64,000 bases of DNA from Methylobacterium brachiatum (GTDB lineage: Bacteria; Pseudomonadota; Alphaproteobacteria; Rhizobiales; Beijerinckiaceae): NCBI RefSeq assembly GCF_020523825.1, contig NZ_JAJALK010000001.1, positions 62,001-126,000 on the forward strand, written 5' to 3'. This document shows, one piece after another, positions 25,367 through 34,967 of the stretch (the first letter of the stretch is position 1; each line of letters opens with the position of its first letter). The notes under the pieces were generated by a model that saw nothing but the letters and a program-made list of their open reading frames with translations, was not told the DNA's origin and searched no databases. The position numbers and the translations under genes were made by a program.

Positions 25367-27232
25367 TTAAGCCGCCTCGATCTCGGCGCTCACATTCAGC
25401 CATTCCTCCTCGGCGGCGGCCAGCGCGCTGGCGGCGTCCGCACGCATCTTGGCGATCTCGCCGGCCTTGGCGGCGTTCTCCCGGAAGGCCGTGCCGTCCT
25501 CCAGCGCCGCGTCGATCTTCTGGATCGCCGCGGTGAGCTTGGCCATCCGCGCCTCGATCGCCTCCAGGCGCTTGCGCAGCGGTGCGAGGGCCGCCCGGCG
25601 CTCGACCCCGGCGCGGCGCGCCTCGGCCTTCTGGCCGCCCGCGGGTTCGGCGTCCCGCTCGTCCTCGCGGTCGGGGCCGGACAGGACGAATCGGCGATAA
25701 TCGTCCATGTCGCCGTCGAAGGTCTTCACGGTGCCGTCGGCCACCAGCCAGAGCCGGTCCGCGCAGGCCTCGACCAAGAAGCGGTCGTGGCTCACCAGGA
25801 TGACGGCGCCCTCGTAATCGTTGATCGCCTCCACCAGAGCCTGGCGGCTCTCGATGTCGAGATGGTTGGTCGGCTCGTCGAGAATCAGCAGGTGCGGGCC
25901 GTGGAAGGCCGCAAGACCCATGAGCAGCCGCGCCTTCTCACCGCCCGAGAGCTTCTCCACCGGCGTGTCGGCCTTGTTGGCGCCGAACCCGAGCCGGGCG
26001 GTGGCGGAGCGCACCTTCGCCTCCGGCACGTCCGGCATCAGGGTGCGGACATGCGCGTAGGCGCTCTCGGCGGGCCGCAATTCGTCGAGCTGGTGCTGGG
26101 CGAAATACGCCACCTCCATCTTGGAGGACCGCCGGACCTCGCCGGCGATCGGGCCGAGGCGGCCGCCGATCAGCTTGCAGAAGGTCGACTTGCCGTTGCC
26201 GTTGGCGCCGAGCAGCGCCACCCGGTCGTCGGGCGCCAAGCTGAGGTCGAGACCGGTCAGCACGATCCGGTCGCCGTAGCCGGCCTTGACCCGCTCCATC
26301 GAGACGATCGGCGGCGACAGCGGCTTTTCCGGGCTCGGCAGGTGGATCACCGGCACGTCGTCCTCGATCAGCGCCGTGATCGGCTCCATCTTGGCCAACC
26401 GCTTCACGCGCGACTGGGCCTGACGGGCCTTGGTCGCCTTCGCCTTGAACCGGTCGATGAAGCTCTGGAGATGCGCCCGCTCGGCATCCTGCTTCACCTT
26501 GGCCTTGGCGAGCAGCATGCGCTTCTCGGAGAGCTGCTTGGCGAAGCTGGTATAGCCGCCGCGGTAGATCGTGAGCTTGCCGCGGTCGAGATGCAGGATG
26601 TGGTCGACGCTGGTGTCGAGCAGGTCGCGGTCGTGGCTGATGATGATCGCGGTGCGCGGGTAGCGCTCGAGATAGTCGTAGAGCCAGAGCGTCCCCTCGA
26701 TGTCGAGGTAGTTGGTCGGCTCGTCGAGGAGCAGCAGGTCGGGCTCGGAGAACAGCACGGCGGCGAGCGCCACGCGCATCCGCCAGCCGCCGGAGAAGTC
26801 CGAGCAGGGCCGAGCCTGCGCGGCCGCGTCGAAGCCCAGACCGTGCAGGATCGCGGCGGCGCGCGCCGGCGCCGAATGCGCGCCGATATCGACGAGCCGG
26901 GTCTCGATTTCGGCGCGCCGCAGGCCGTCGGCATGCTCGGCCTCGGCCATCAACAGGGACCGCTCGGTATCGGCCGCGAGGACCACGGCGTGCAGGGTTT
27001 CCGGGCCGGCCGGCGCTTCCTGGGCGACCGCGCCGATCCGCATGCCCTTGGGCAGGGAAACGGATTTCGCGTCGACCGGCAGGTCGCCGAGGATCGCCTT
27101 GAACAGCGTGGTCTTGCCGGCCCCGTTGCGCCCGACGAGGCCCACCCGCGCGCCCTCGGGAATCGAGAAATTCGCGGAATCGAGGATCAGGCGATCGCCG
27201 ATGCGGTAGGTGAGGTCATTGACGCGCAGCAT
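25367..27232 (-). CDS. ABC-F family ATPase (two ABC domains, no membrane part)
   Basis: A 621-residue protein with two ABC domains and no membrane spans. Domain 1 has Walker A GRNGAGKTT (about 33-41), signature FSGGWRMR and Walker B LLLLDEPTNYLD. Domain 2 has GANGNGKST, LSGGEKARLLMG and LLILDEPTNHLDIE. A charged linker follows domain 1, with SEKRMLLAKAKVKQDAERAHLQSF as the P-site/linker helices, and a coiled-coil C-terminal tail ends in PLRKRLEAIEARM. ABC-F proteins act on the ribosome in translation factor or resistance roles; YheS-like members fit best. The ATG at 27232 is chosen; upstream in-frame sequence to 27526 is poor. It stands alone on the minus strand. Confidence 0.92.
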   Translation of the reverse strand: MLRVNDLTYRIGDRLILDSANFSIPEGARVGLVGRNGAGKTTLFKAILGDLPVDAKSVSLPKGMRIGAVAQEAPAGPETLHAVVLAADTERSLLMAEAEHADGLRRAEIETRLVDIGAHSAPARAAAILHGLGFDAAAQARPCSDFSGGWRMRVALAAVLFSEPDLLLLDEPTNYLDIEGTLWLYDYLERYPRTAIIISHDRDLLDTSVDHILHLDRGKLTIYRGGYTSFAKQLSEKRMLLAKAKVKQDAERAHLQSFIDRFKAKATKARQAQSRVKRLAKMEPITALIEDDVPVIHLPSPEKPLSPPIVSMERVKAGYGDRIVLTGLDLSLAPDDRVALLGANGNGKSTFCKLIGGRLGPIAGEVRRSSKMEVAYFAQHQLDELRPAESAYAHVRTLMPDVPEAKVRSATARLGFGANKADTPVEKLSGGEKARLLMGLAAFHGPHLLILDEPTNHLDIESRQALVEAINDYEGAVILVSHDRFLVEACADRLWLVADGTVKTFDGDMDDYRRFVLSGPDREDERDAEPAGGQKAEARRAGVERRAALAPLRKRLEAIEARMAKLTAAIQKIDAALEDGTAFRENAAKAGEIAKMRADAASALAAAEEEWLNVSAEIEAA

Positions 27233-27552
27233 GGCGGCGTTCTGGCGGTCCAGGCGCGGGGAGGCAAGCGCCGTGTCGGGCCCGTCATCCCGGCACCCGT
27301 TCGGCAATCGGCCCAGGGCCGGTATCTTTATTACCGCGCTAAAATGCCGATGCGCCGACAGTCGCTTTAACGGAATCGCATCACTCCGGGTCGATTGTTC
27401 GGCTTGTCTCTGACGCCTGTGCGGCGGACACTGGTCGTGCCGCGCGATGACGGGCTCCGGAAAATTCGACGTTCGCAGGTGCCGGGCATCGCAGCCAAGG
27501 CTGGTTCGCCGGTTGGTACGCCCCACGGAGGACGTGTGATGGGAGAGGCGTT
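27233..27552. promoter_or_regulatory. Divergent intergenic region (ABC-F / HD-GYP)
   Basis: 320 bases with no supported gene. A short AT-rich patch (about 27320-27350) includes TCTTTATTACC and GCTAAAATGCC, plausible as promoter material for the ABC-F gene on the minus strand. A GGAGAGG ribosome site at 27542-27548 precedes the TTG start of the HD-GYP gene. A short ATG frame at 27539 ends at once in TGA. Confidence 0.45.
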
Positions 27553-28620
27553 TTGGGTCGGACCGTGATCCTGACCGACGATCTGGGCCGCGGCGAGCGC
27601 CTGATGCGCAATCTCGGGGGCGGTCCGAGCCTCGTCCTCCACGATCTCTACGGCGATGCCGAGCCGCCTGGGGACGTCGAACTGGTGATCAGCGACGTCG
27701 GCGCGCTGACCTCCGACGCCATGCTCCGTCTGCGCCGGACCCTGGCCGTCACGCGCAAGAGCGCGACGCCGTTCCTCGCGCTGATCCACGGCAATCTGGG
27801 CCGCGGCGAGATCCAGGCGACCGCCCTCGGGGCCACGCGCGTGATGCCGGCGGCGACGGCGACCGCGATGCTCGCCAAGGCGATCGCCGCGTTGAGCACG
27901 CCCCTCCGCGAACCCGACGAATCCGTCGACCTGCGGCGCTGCGCCGACGAGGCCCGGTCCGCCTTCGCGGCGATCTTTCGTGCCGACGCGGCGCCCCCGC
28001 CCGAGATCGTCGATGCCGGCACCACCATCGTCAACCGGGCGATCCGCGAATCGAAGGTCCGCGACTGGCTGAACGTCGTTGCGGGCTTCGACGACGTGAC
28101 CCATCGGCATTGTTTGGCGGTCGCCGGCTTGGCCGCGGCCTTCGCCCGGAGCCTCGGCCTCAACGACGCCGACGCCCATCATCTCACCAAGGGCGCGCTC
28201 CTGCACGACATCGGCAAGGCGCGGATCCCGCTCGCGATCCTGAACAAGCCGGCGCCGCTCACCCCCGCGGAGCGCGTGGAGATGGACCGACATCCGGCGA
28301 TCGGCCACGCCATGCTGCTCGACGGCGGCTACGAGGCCGGAACCCTCGCGGTCGTGCGCTCGCACCACGAATATCTCGACGGGTCCGGCTATCCGGACGG
28401 GCTGCGGGGCGCCGAGATCCCGGACCTCGTCCGGCTGATAACGATCTGCGATATCTTCGCGGCGCTGATCGAGGCCCGCCCCTACAAGGCGCCGAAGCCG
28501 ATCCGCGAGGCCTACGCGATCCTCGAGAAGATGGGCCCCAAGCTCGATGCCGATCTCGTCCGCGCGTTCCGGCAGGTCGCCGTCGCGTGCGAGCAGCCGA
28601 ACCTTCGCGTCCCGGTCTGA
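27553..28620 (+). CDS. HD-GYP domain phosphodiesterase with degenerate receiver-like N-terminus
   Basis: A 355-residue protein. The N-terminal half (about 1-120) resembles a response-regulator receiver: an acidic pair in LTDDLG and an Asp in VISDVG are present, but the conserved Lys (usually KP) is replaced by VMPA, so phosphorylation is doubtful. The C-terminal HD-GYP domain (about 160-340) has LLHDIGK, the HHEYLDGSGYPDGL signature and GHAMLLDGG. HD-GYP enzymes degrade cyclic di-GMP. The TTG start at 27553 has a suitable ribosome site eight bases before; a GTG at 27565 is an alternative. It is convergent with, and ends ten bases before, the LpxC-like gene. No dedicated sensor kinase is adjacent. 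Confidence 0.88.
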   Translation: MGRTVILTDDLGRGERLMRNLGGGPSLVLHDLYGDAEPPGDVELVISDVGALTSDAMLRLRRTLAVTRKSATPFLALIHGNLGRGEIQATALGATRVMPAATATAMLAKAIAALSTPLREPDESVDLRRCADEARSAFAAIFRADAAPPPEIVDAGTTIVNRAIRESKVRDWLNVVAGFDDVTHRHCLAVAGLAAAFARSLGLNDADAHHLTKGALLHDIGKARIPLAILNKPAPLTPAERVEMDRHPAIGHAMLLDGGYEAGTLAVVRSHHEYLDGSGYPDGLRGAEIPDLVRLITICDIFAALIEARPYKAPKPIREAYAILEKMGPKLDADLVRAFRQVAVACEQPNLRVPV

Positions 28621-28630
28621 ACCGGCGCCG

Positions 28631-29542
28631 TCAGACCAGCTCCCAGGCGCTGCGCTCGCGCATCAGCGCCCCGACCAGCGCGTGATTCAGCTCGTGCCCG
28701 GTGTGGAAGGCGGACACGCGGCCCTCGACCGGATACCCCGCCAGCAGCAGGTCGCCGATCAGGTCGAGGATCCGGTGACGGACCGGCTCTTCCGGAACGC
28801 GCATCCCGCCGAGCACGCGCCCGCGCCAGAGGAGCGCCGCCGAGCGCGGCGAGACCCCCTGCAGGAAGTCGCGTCCCGTGGCGCAGCCGTAGGCGCGACC
28901 GGCCATGGCCCGGACATACCGGCCGAAGCTGCGCGAGGGCGCGATCTCCCGCGCGAAGCTCTCGGGCGTGATCGCGCCGGACCAGTCGAGCGAGCCGAAA
29001 TGGGCGAGCGAGACATGCCCGGTGACGTGCAGGCCCGTGCCCGGTTCGATCTGGAGCCGGCGTCGCCCGTCCTCGACCGCCACCATGCGGCGGATCCGCA
29101 GCACCCGACAGGGGGCAGGTTGCTCGACGCGGCCGACCCCTCGGATCGCGTCGCACCAGGGGATCGCGCTGCCGTCGAAGATCGGCAGCTCGTCGGCGTC
29201 GATCTCGGCCAGCACGTTGTCGACCTTCAGCGCGTGCAGGGACGCCATTAGGTGCTCGATCGTGCGGACCAGCGCCCCCTCGCGCTGGATCGCGGCGGAG
29301 AGCGGCTGCGAGACCCGATAGGGCCAGAGGGCCGGCACGTCGATCGTTTGCCCAGTCTTCAGGCGACGGCGGAAGACGATACCGTGGCCGGCCGGCGCCG
29401 GGCAGACCCGAACGGTGGCATAGCGGCCCGAGTGCAGGCTGTGGCCCGAGCGCTCGAACGCATCGGCCAATGTCGCCTGGCACCGGCCGATCGGCGTGAC
29501 CGTGCCGAAGTTCAAACCTGCGATGGTGAAATCTTGGTGCAT
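28631..29542 (-). CDS. LpxC-like UDP-3-O-acyl-GlcNAc deacetylase (divergent paralogue)
   Basis: About 303 residues of the LpxC family, Zn-dependent deacetylases catalysing the committed step of lipid A synthesis. The motifs are present: EHLMASL (His97 as Zn ligand candidate), HRILDLIGDLLLAG (His and Asp ligands) and SGHELNHAL-like TGHELNHALVGAL (general acid His). Differences from standard LpxC are a 23-residue N-terminal extension, Arg in place of the usual Lys in HKxLD, and SRSFG where E. coli has ARTFG. It is not near cell-division genes, where canonical lpxC usually lies, so a paralogue with an altered substrate is likely. Start is uncertain (ATG 29542, or GTG 29587), with no clear ribosome site. 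Confidence 0.78.
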   Translation of the reverse strand: MHQDFTIAGLNFGTVTPIGRCQATLADAFERSGHSLHSGRYATVRVCPAPAGHGIVFRRRLKTGQTIDVPALWPYRVSQPLSAAIQREGALVRTIEHLMASLHALKVDNVLAEIDADELPIFDGSAIPWCDAIRGVGRVEQPAPCRVLRIRRMVAVEDGRRRLQIEPGTGLHVTGHVSLAHFGSLDWSGAITPESFAREIAPSRSFGRYVRAMAGRAYGCATGRDFLQGVSPRSAALLWRGRVLGGMRVPEEPVRHRILDLIGDLLLAGYPVEGRVSAFHTGHELNHALVGALMRERSAWELV

Positions 29543-29788
29543 CGGGAATCGTCGGGCGCCGCAGCGCGGGAAATTATCCCTCTTCACCGATCCACGCTAA
29601 TAAACTCCTGTTCAGCCAAGCGCGGCTTGACCGGCCCGCGCGTGACCGTCACGATCAAATCCGCCTCATCGATCGAGCGCGGCCGGATCGGTGCGCTGCT
29701 CCGAGATGCGGGTGACTCCCGTCCCCAGAGTTGCTGGTCGGCCCCCGTCAGGGCAGGGACGGAGGCCGGGGCCGAAGGGACAGGATCG

Positions 29789-30475
29789 ATGGCGCGGTTG
29801 GGGACGATACCCTTCTTCAAGGATCCGGGCATTGAGCTCGGTCCGTTCGAGACCCGCTGCCATTGGCGCCGCTTCGACGAGAACGAGGTGCTGGTCGACT
29901 TCGACGACATCTCCACGGACGTCTACTTCATCGCGTCGGGCGAAGTGCGCATCCTCAACCGGACCCAGTCCGGCAAGGAGGTGATCCTCGGCGAGATGCG
30001 CGGCGGGGCCTTCTTCGGCGAGCTCGCCGCCATCGACGGGATCGGCCGTTCTGCCAACGTCACGGCCCTGACCCGCGGCGAGGTCTGCGTCGTCCCGGCC
30101 GCGGTGTTCCGGCAGATGGTGTTCGCCTCCGAGGCGATCGCCGACCGGCTGTTCCGGCTGCTCGCCAAGCGCGTGCGCGAACTCAACACCCGGCTCATGG
30201 AGCACGCGCTCCTCGACCTGAAGCACCGGCTCTATGCCGAATTGCTGCGCCTCTCGGTGCCGCGGTCGGGCACGTCCGGCGAGCGGGTCGTGTCGCCGCC
30301 GCCCTATCACCACGTCCTGGCCGCCCGGATCGGCTGCCGCCGCGAGCAGGTCACCCGCGAATTCACCGCCATGGCGGCCGAGGGGCTGGTCGACCGCACC
30401 CGCGGGGCCCTGGTTCTGCGCCGGCCCGACCTGCTCGAGGCCCGCGTGGCCGAGGCGCTGCGCGAGGATTCCTGA
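29789..30475 (+). CDS. Crp/Fnr family transcriptional regulator
   Basis: A 228-residue regulator with an N-terminal cyclic-nucleotide-binding barrel and a C-terminal winged helix-turn-helix. The ligand motif FFGELAAIDGIGRSANV resembles the cAMP phosphate-binding signature (GEL...RSA), and no N-terminal FNR cysteine cluster is present, so a nucleotide or another effector is more likely than Fe-S. The recognition helix is in CRREQVTREFTAMAAEGLV. The ATG at 29789 is chosen since the in-frame upstream sequence is not conserved-looking. It lies four bases before the PotA-like gene, so it probably co-transcribes with and may control the importer. It is divergent from the LpxC-like gene. Confidence 0.9.
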   Translation: MARLGTIPFFKDPGIELGPFETRCHWRRFDENEVLVDFDDISTDVYFIASGEVRILNRTQSGKEVILGEMRGGAFFGELAAIDGIGRSANVTALTRGEVCVVPAAVFRQMVFASEAIADRLFRLLAKRVRELNTRLMEHALLDLKHRLYAELLRLSVPRSGTSGERVVSPPPYHHVLAARIGCRREQVTREFTAMAAEGLVDRTRGALVLRRPDLLEARVAEALREDS

Positions 30476-30479
30476 CGTC

Positions 30480-31529
30480 TTGCCGGACGCACCCGCGCTG
30501 CGCCTGGACAACCTCACCAAACGCTTCGGCACCCATGTCGCCGTCGATGCGGTGACGCTCGCGCTGAAGCCCGGGGAGTTCTTCTGCCTGCTCGGGCCGT
30601 CCGGCTGCGGGAAGAGCACGCTGCTGCGCATGATCGCCGGCTTCGAGGCGCCGAGCTCGGGCCATGTCCGCCTCGGTGAGCAGGACCTCACCGCCCTGCC
30701 GCCCCATCGGCGGCCGGTGAACATGATGTTCCAGTCCTACGCCCTGTTCCCGCATATGAGCGTGGCCGGGAATGTCGGCTACGGCCTGAAGGGTCTGGGC
30801 CGGGCCGCCGCATCCGCCCGGGTGACCGATCTTCTGCGCCTCGTCCAGCTCGAGGGCTTCGGGGATCGTCGGCCCGACACGCTTTCCGGCGGGCAGCGCC
30901 AGCGGGTAGCGCTCGCCCGGGCGCTCGCCCGCGAGCCGAAGCTGCTCCTGCTGGACGAGCCCCTCGGCGCCCTCGATCGCGGCCTGCGCGAGGAGACCCA
31001 GGCCGAGTTGCGCGCCGTCCAGCGCCGCCTCGGTACCGCCTTCGTGGTCGTGACCCACGACCCCGAGGAGGCGATGATGCTGGCCGACCGCATCGGCGTC
31101 ATGCAGGGCGGCCGCCTCGCGCAGGTCGGGACGCCCGCCGACCTGTACCGCCGCCCGGCCAGCCGGTTCGTGGCGGGCCTCCTCGGCGACGTGAACCTCA
31201 TTGCCGGCCGCCTCGGTTCGGCCGAGGCCGGCGACACCCGCGCGGTGCAGACCGCGCACGGGATCGTCCGCGGTTCCGCGACGGGGCTGCCGGAGGGCAC
31301 CGCGGTCGTCGTCGCGGTGCGCCCGGACGACATCGTCCTCGGCACCGAAGGCCTTCCGGTCACGATCGCCGATACCGTGTTCCTCGGGGACCGTTTGCGT
31401 CGGACCCTGCGCCTGCCCGACGGCACCGTGCTGCGGTCGAGCGGACGACCGGGTGACGCGCAGGATCCCGTGGGCTCGGACATCCGCCTCGGCTTCGCCC
31501 CAGCCGACGCCGTGATCCTGCCGGCATGA
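30480..31529 (+). CDS. Polyamine-type ABC transporter ATPase (PotA-like)
   Basis: A 349-residue ATPase of the spermidine/putrescine-type (PotA/FbpC) group. Walker A GPSGCGKST is at about residues 38-46, the Q-loop MMFQSYALFPHM and signature LSGGQRQRVALARALA follow, Walker B is LLLLDEPLGALDRGLRE and the switch His is in VVTHDPEEAMML. A C-terminal TOBE domain (about 280-349) binds regulators or substrate. The start is a TTG at 30480 four bases after the Crp gene stop; no ATG/GTG gives a full domain. Two permease genes follow. The importer lacks an adjacent periplasmic binding protein. Confidence 0.9.
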   Translation: MPDAPALRLDNLTKRFGTHVAVDAVTLALKPGEFFCLLGPSGCGKSTLLRMIAGFEAPSSGHVRLGEQDLTALPPHRRPVNMMFQSYALFPHMSVAGNVGYGLKGLGRAAASARVTDLLRLVQLEGFGDRRPDTLSGGQRQRVALARALAREPKLLLLDEPLGALDRGLREETQAELRAVQRRLGTAFVVVTHDPEEAMMLADRIGVMQGGRLAQVGTPADLYRRPASRFVAGLLGDVNLIAGRLGSAEAGDTRAVQTAHGIVRGSATGLPEGTAVVVAVRPDDIVLGTEGLPVTIADTVFLGDRLRRTLRLPDGTVLRSSGRPGDAQDPVGSDIRLGFAPADAVILPA

Positions 31530-31581
31530 CGCGGCCGGCACCCACGGATCGCGTCATGGCCGGCTCCGATGGGCGGCGGCC

Positions 31582-32496
31582 ATGAGGGCAGGGGCGCCGG
31601 GGCGCCTGTTCGACCGGCTCGTGCGCCTGCCGCCGCTGCTCTGGCTGGCGGCCTTCTTCCTGCTGCCCTTCGCGATCACCCTGAAGATCAGCCTGTCGGA
31701 GCCGGCGACCGCAATCCCGCCCTACCTGCCGGTGCTCGATTGGCAGGGCGGCCTCGAGGGCTGGTCGGCCTTTCTCGAGGCGCTGAACTTCGACAACTAC
31801 GCGACGCTGGCCTCCGACGCGCTCTACTGCGACGCGGCTCTCGGCTCGCTCGCCTACGCAGCGGCCGCCAGCCTGATCCTGGTGGCCCTCGGTACGCCAC
31901 TGGCCTACGCGCTGGCCCGGGCTCCGGCCCGCTGGCAGCCGCTCCTCGTCGCCCTCGTGGTCGTCCCGTTCTGGACGAGCTTCCTGATCCGGGTCTACGC
32001 CTGGATCGCGATCCTCAAGCCGGAAGGCCTGCTGAACCTCGTCCTGCTCCGGTCGGGCGTGATCGCGAAGCCGCTGATCCTCCTGAACACCGACGCGGCG
32101 GTGATCGTCGGGCTGGTCTACGCCTACCTGCCCTTCATGGTCCTGCCGCTCTACGCGGTGATGAACCGCCTAGACCCGGCGCTGCGCGAGGCTGCGGCGG
32201 ATCTCGGCGCCTCGCCGACCCGGGTTTTCTGGACCGTGACCCTGCCGCTCAGCCTGCCCGGGATCGCGGCCGGCGCCGGCCTCTGCTTCATCCCCATGGT
32301 CGGCGAGTTCGTGATCCCGGATCTGCTCGGCGGCTCAGAGACCCTGATGCTCGGCCGCGTGCTGTGGAGCGAGTTCTTCTCGAACCGCGACTGGCCGCTC
32401 GCTTCCGCGGTGGCGGTGCTGATCCTCGCCCTCATCATCGGCCCGGTGGTGCTGTTCCGCGACAGCCTACGTGCCGGCGAGGAGGGCCGCCCGTGA
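31582..32496 (+). CDS. Polyamine-type ABC transporter permease 1 (PotB-like)
   Basis: A 304-residue permease with six spans. After a first span LLWLAAFFLLPFAITLKI, a periplasmic loop carries the ALNFDNYATLASDALY stretch typical of PotB/PotC-like subunits, and the ATPase-docking EAA loop reads LREAAADLGASPTRVFWTVTLPLSLPGI. A conserved GEFVIPDLLGG follows. The GTGA overlap at 32493-32496 couples it to the second permease. It would form the channel for a polyamine-like or related cation solute. Lack of a local binding protein leaves ligand identity open. Confidence 0.9.
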   Translation: MRAGAPGRLFDRLVRLPPLLWLAAFFLLPFAITLKISLSEPATAIPPYLPVLDWQGGLEGWSAFLEALNFDNYATLASDALYCDAALGSLAYAAAASLILVALGTPLAYALARAPARWQPLLVALVVVPFWTSFLIRVYAWIAILKPEGLLNLVLLRSGVIAKPLILLNTDAAVIVGLVYAYLPFMVLPLYAVMNRLDPALREAAADLGASPTRVFWTVTLPLSLPGIAAGAGLCFIPMVGEFVIPDLLGGSETLMLGRVLWSEFFSNRDWPLASAVAVLILALIIGPVVLFRDSLRAGEEGRP

Positions 32497-33266
32497 CCTG
32501 GGTGACCCGTGCCGCCCTGATGCTCGGGCTCGGCTTCCTCTACGCGCCGATCCTGGTGCTGATCGCCTACTCGTTCAACGCCTCGGCACTCGTCACCGTC
32601 TGGGGCGGCTTCTCCACCAGATGGTACGGCGCGCTCCTCGCCGACGCGCCGTTGATGGCGGCGGCCTGGGTCTCCCTGCAGGTGGCGCTGCTCGCGAGCA
32701 CGATCGCCACGATCCTCGGCACGCTCGCGGCGCTCGCCCTGGAGCGCCACGGCCGTTTCCGCGGACGATCACTGTTCACCGGTCTGATCTTCGGGCCGAT
32801 GGTGATGCCCGAGGTGATGATCGGCCTGTCACTCCTGCTGATGTTCATCGGCATCGGCGTCGACCGGGGCATCGTCACCCTCGTGATCGCGCACGCGACC
32901 TTCTGCACCGGCTTCGTCGCCGTGGTCGTGGCGGCGCGTTTGCGCGGGCTCGACCGCGGCCTGGAAGAGGCGGCCGCCGATCTCGGCGCGGGGCCGATGC
33001 GGGTCTTCCTGACCATCACGCTGCCGCTGCTGGCGCCCGCCGTGCTGGCCGGGGCGCTCCTGGCCTTCACCCTGTCGCTGGACGACCTCGTCATCGCGAG
33101 CTTCGTCTCGGGGCCGGGCTCGACCACCCTGCCGATGCGGCTCTACGGCCAGGTTCGGCTCGGGGTGAATCCGGAGATCAATGCCGCCTCGACGCTGCTC
33201 GTGGTTCTGGTCAGCGTCTTCGTGCTGCTGGCCTCGTGGCTCACGGCTCGGCGTTCCCGGGTCTGA
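32493..33266 (+). CDS. Polyamine-type ABC transporter permease 2 (PotC-like)
   Basis: A 257-residue permease that pairs with the preceding PotB-like subunit. The start is a GTG at 32493 overlapping the upstream TGA; the reading frame continues upstream but only as a shadow of the other permease. Typical motifs are the WYGALLADAPLMAAAWVSLQVAL stretch and the EAA loop LEEAAADLGAGPMRVFLTITLPLLAP. The final domain has LDDLVIASFVSGPGSTTLPM, a PotC-family signature. It ends the operon, as no binding protein gene follows. A small secreted protein gene comes 134 bases later. Confidence 0.9.
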   Translation: MTWVTRAALMLGLGFLYAPILVLIAYSFNASALVTVWGGFSTRWYGALLADAPLMAAAWVSLQVALLASTIATILGTLAALALERHGRFRGRSLFTGLIFGPMVMPEVMIGLSLLLMFIGIGVDRGIVTLVIAHATFCTGFVAVVVAARLRGLDRGLEEAAADLGAGPMRVFLTITLPLLAPAVLAGALLAFTLSLDDLVIASFVSGPGSTTLPMRLYGQVRLGVNPEINAASTLLVVLVSVFVLLASWLTARRSRV

Positions 33267-33399
33267 GCGCCGTTCATCCGGCCGGCGCCGTGATCCTGCA
33301 CACGCGACGTGCGCTCGCGCACGCAGTCACGCTTCGGGTGATCATACCCTCGTGACGAACCCGCTGCCCAGCGCAGCGACGTCGTGAGGGAGTCTCGTC

Positions 33400-33624
33400 A
33401 TGATTCGTGCTCTGACATTGCTATCCCTGGCCGCTCTCCTCAGCACATCTGCGGCGGAGGCCCGCTCGGCCCGAATCCACGCCAAACCGCAACCCAATCC
33501 CGCCATCAAGGCACGCGAATCGGTGCTGAGAGATTTCGACGCCCGGATGAGCCGCCTCGATGCGCTGATGGGCCTATCGCCGAAAGCGTCCCCGCGGTCG
33601 CGCTCGGCCGAAGCCGGGCGCTGA
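33400..33624 (+). CDS. Small secreted/periplasmic hypothetical protein
   Basis: A 74-residue protein with a clear signal peptide: MIRALTLLSLAALLSTSAAEA, cleavage near residue 21. The mature part is basic and short (about 53 residues), with a helix-like VLRDFDARMSRLDALMG. A GAGGGAGT ribosome site lies just before the ATG. I do not recognise a family. It is convergent with ureG. It could be a small periplasmic stress or chaperone-like protein, but nothing proves it. Confidence 0.55.
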   Translation: MIRALTLLSLAALLSTSAAEARSARIHAKPQPNPAIKARESVLRDFDARMSRLDALMGLSPKASPRSRSAEAGR

Positions 33625-33656
33625 GGCCGTTCTGATCGAGGAGCGGACGGTGGGAG

Positions 33657-34274
<618 letters not shown>

Positions 34275-34283
34275 GCTTCAGCC

Positions 34284-34967
34284 TCAGGATCGGAAAATGC
34301 GGGAATATTGCGTCTCGTGCCGGAAGGAGCCGAGATCGAGGCGGAAGGTGGCCGACCCGATCGCGTCGAGATCGGCCGCGCCGGCCGCCTCGGCCAGCCG
34401 CGTGAGCCGGGGTATCAGGGCGGCGATCACCCGTGTGCCGGCGGCCTGTCCCACGGGCGCCGCCCGCAACGCCGCCGAGACGAGGTTCTGGACGAAGGCG
34501 AGGCCGTAGGCGGCGAGCAGGGGCTGCAATGCCATCCCGTGCGCGCCCGCGGCCGCGCCGACCGCCACGGGATATGCGACCGGTCCTGACAGCTGCGCGG
34601 CCAAAGCCGTCAGGGCGTCGCAGGGCCAGGCGCCGAGCGTCGCGTCGAGGAAGCTGCGCCCCTGCTGGCTGGTCTCGAGATGCAGTTCGCGCGACGGCGC
34701 CAGGGCCAGGGCGAGGTCGTTGATCGCGATGATCCGCGCCGGTTCGGCGGACGACACCGCTCGCTGCGCGTGGGCGGCCAGGATCAGGTCGTTGCGCAGG
34801 GCGCCATGCGCGCAGACATCGGCGAGCCAGGCGGCGAGGCTCGCCTCGTCGCGAACGTCCCCGGTTTCGGCCGCCCATTCCAGCCCGTGCGAATAGGCAT
34901 AGGCGCCCACCGGGTAGCCCGGCGACAGCCATGCCATTAGCCGCAACGCCTCAAGGCTCTCACCCAT
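34284..34967 (-). CDS. ureF: Urease accessory protein UreF
   Basis: A 227-residue all-helical chaperone that works with UreG and UreD to activate urease. The family pattern [20 protein letters not shown] is at about residues 15-34 and the late [14 protein letters not shown] end is typical. The ATG at 34967 overlaps the ureE end by eight bases and gives the canonical [19 protein letters not shown] start; the longer in-frame start at 35105 lies within ureE. UreF gates Ni loading into UreC. It follows ureE and precedes ureG. Confidence 0.94.
   Translation of the reverse strand: MGESLEALRLMAWLSPGYPVGAYAYSHGLEWAAETGDVRDEASLAAWLADVCAHGALRNDLILAAHAQRAVSSAEPARIIAINDLALALAPSRELHLETSQQGRSFLDATLGAWPCDALTALAAQLSGPVAYPVAVGAAAGAHGMALQPLLAAYGLAFVQNLVSAALRAAPVGQAAGTRVIAALIPRLTRLAEAAGAADLDAIGSATFRLDLGSFRHETQYSRIFRS

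Noticed and set aside
25175..27370. Plus-strand frame of 731 codons opposite the ABC-F gene
   Set aside because: Antisense shadow; the ABC-F protein has all expected motifs.
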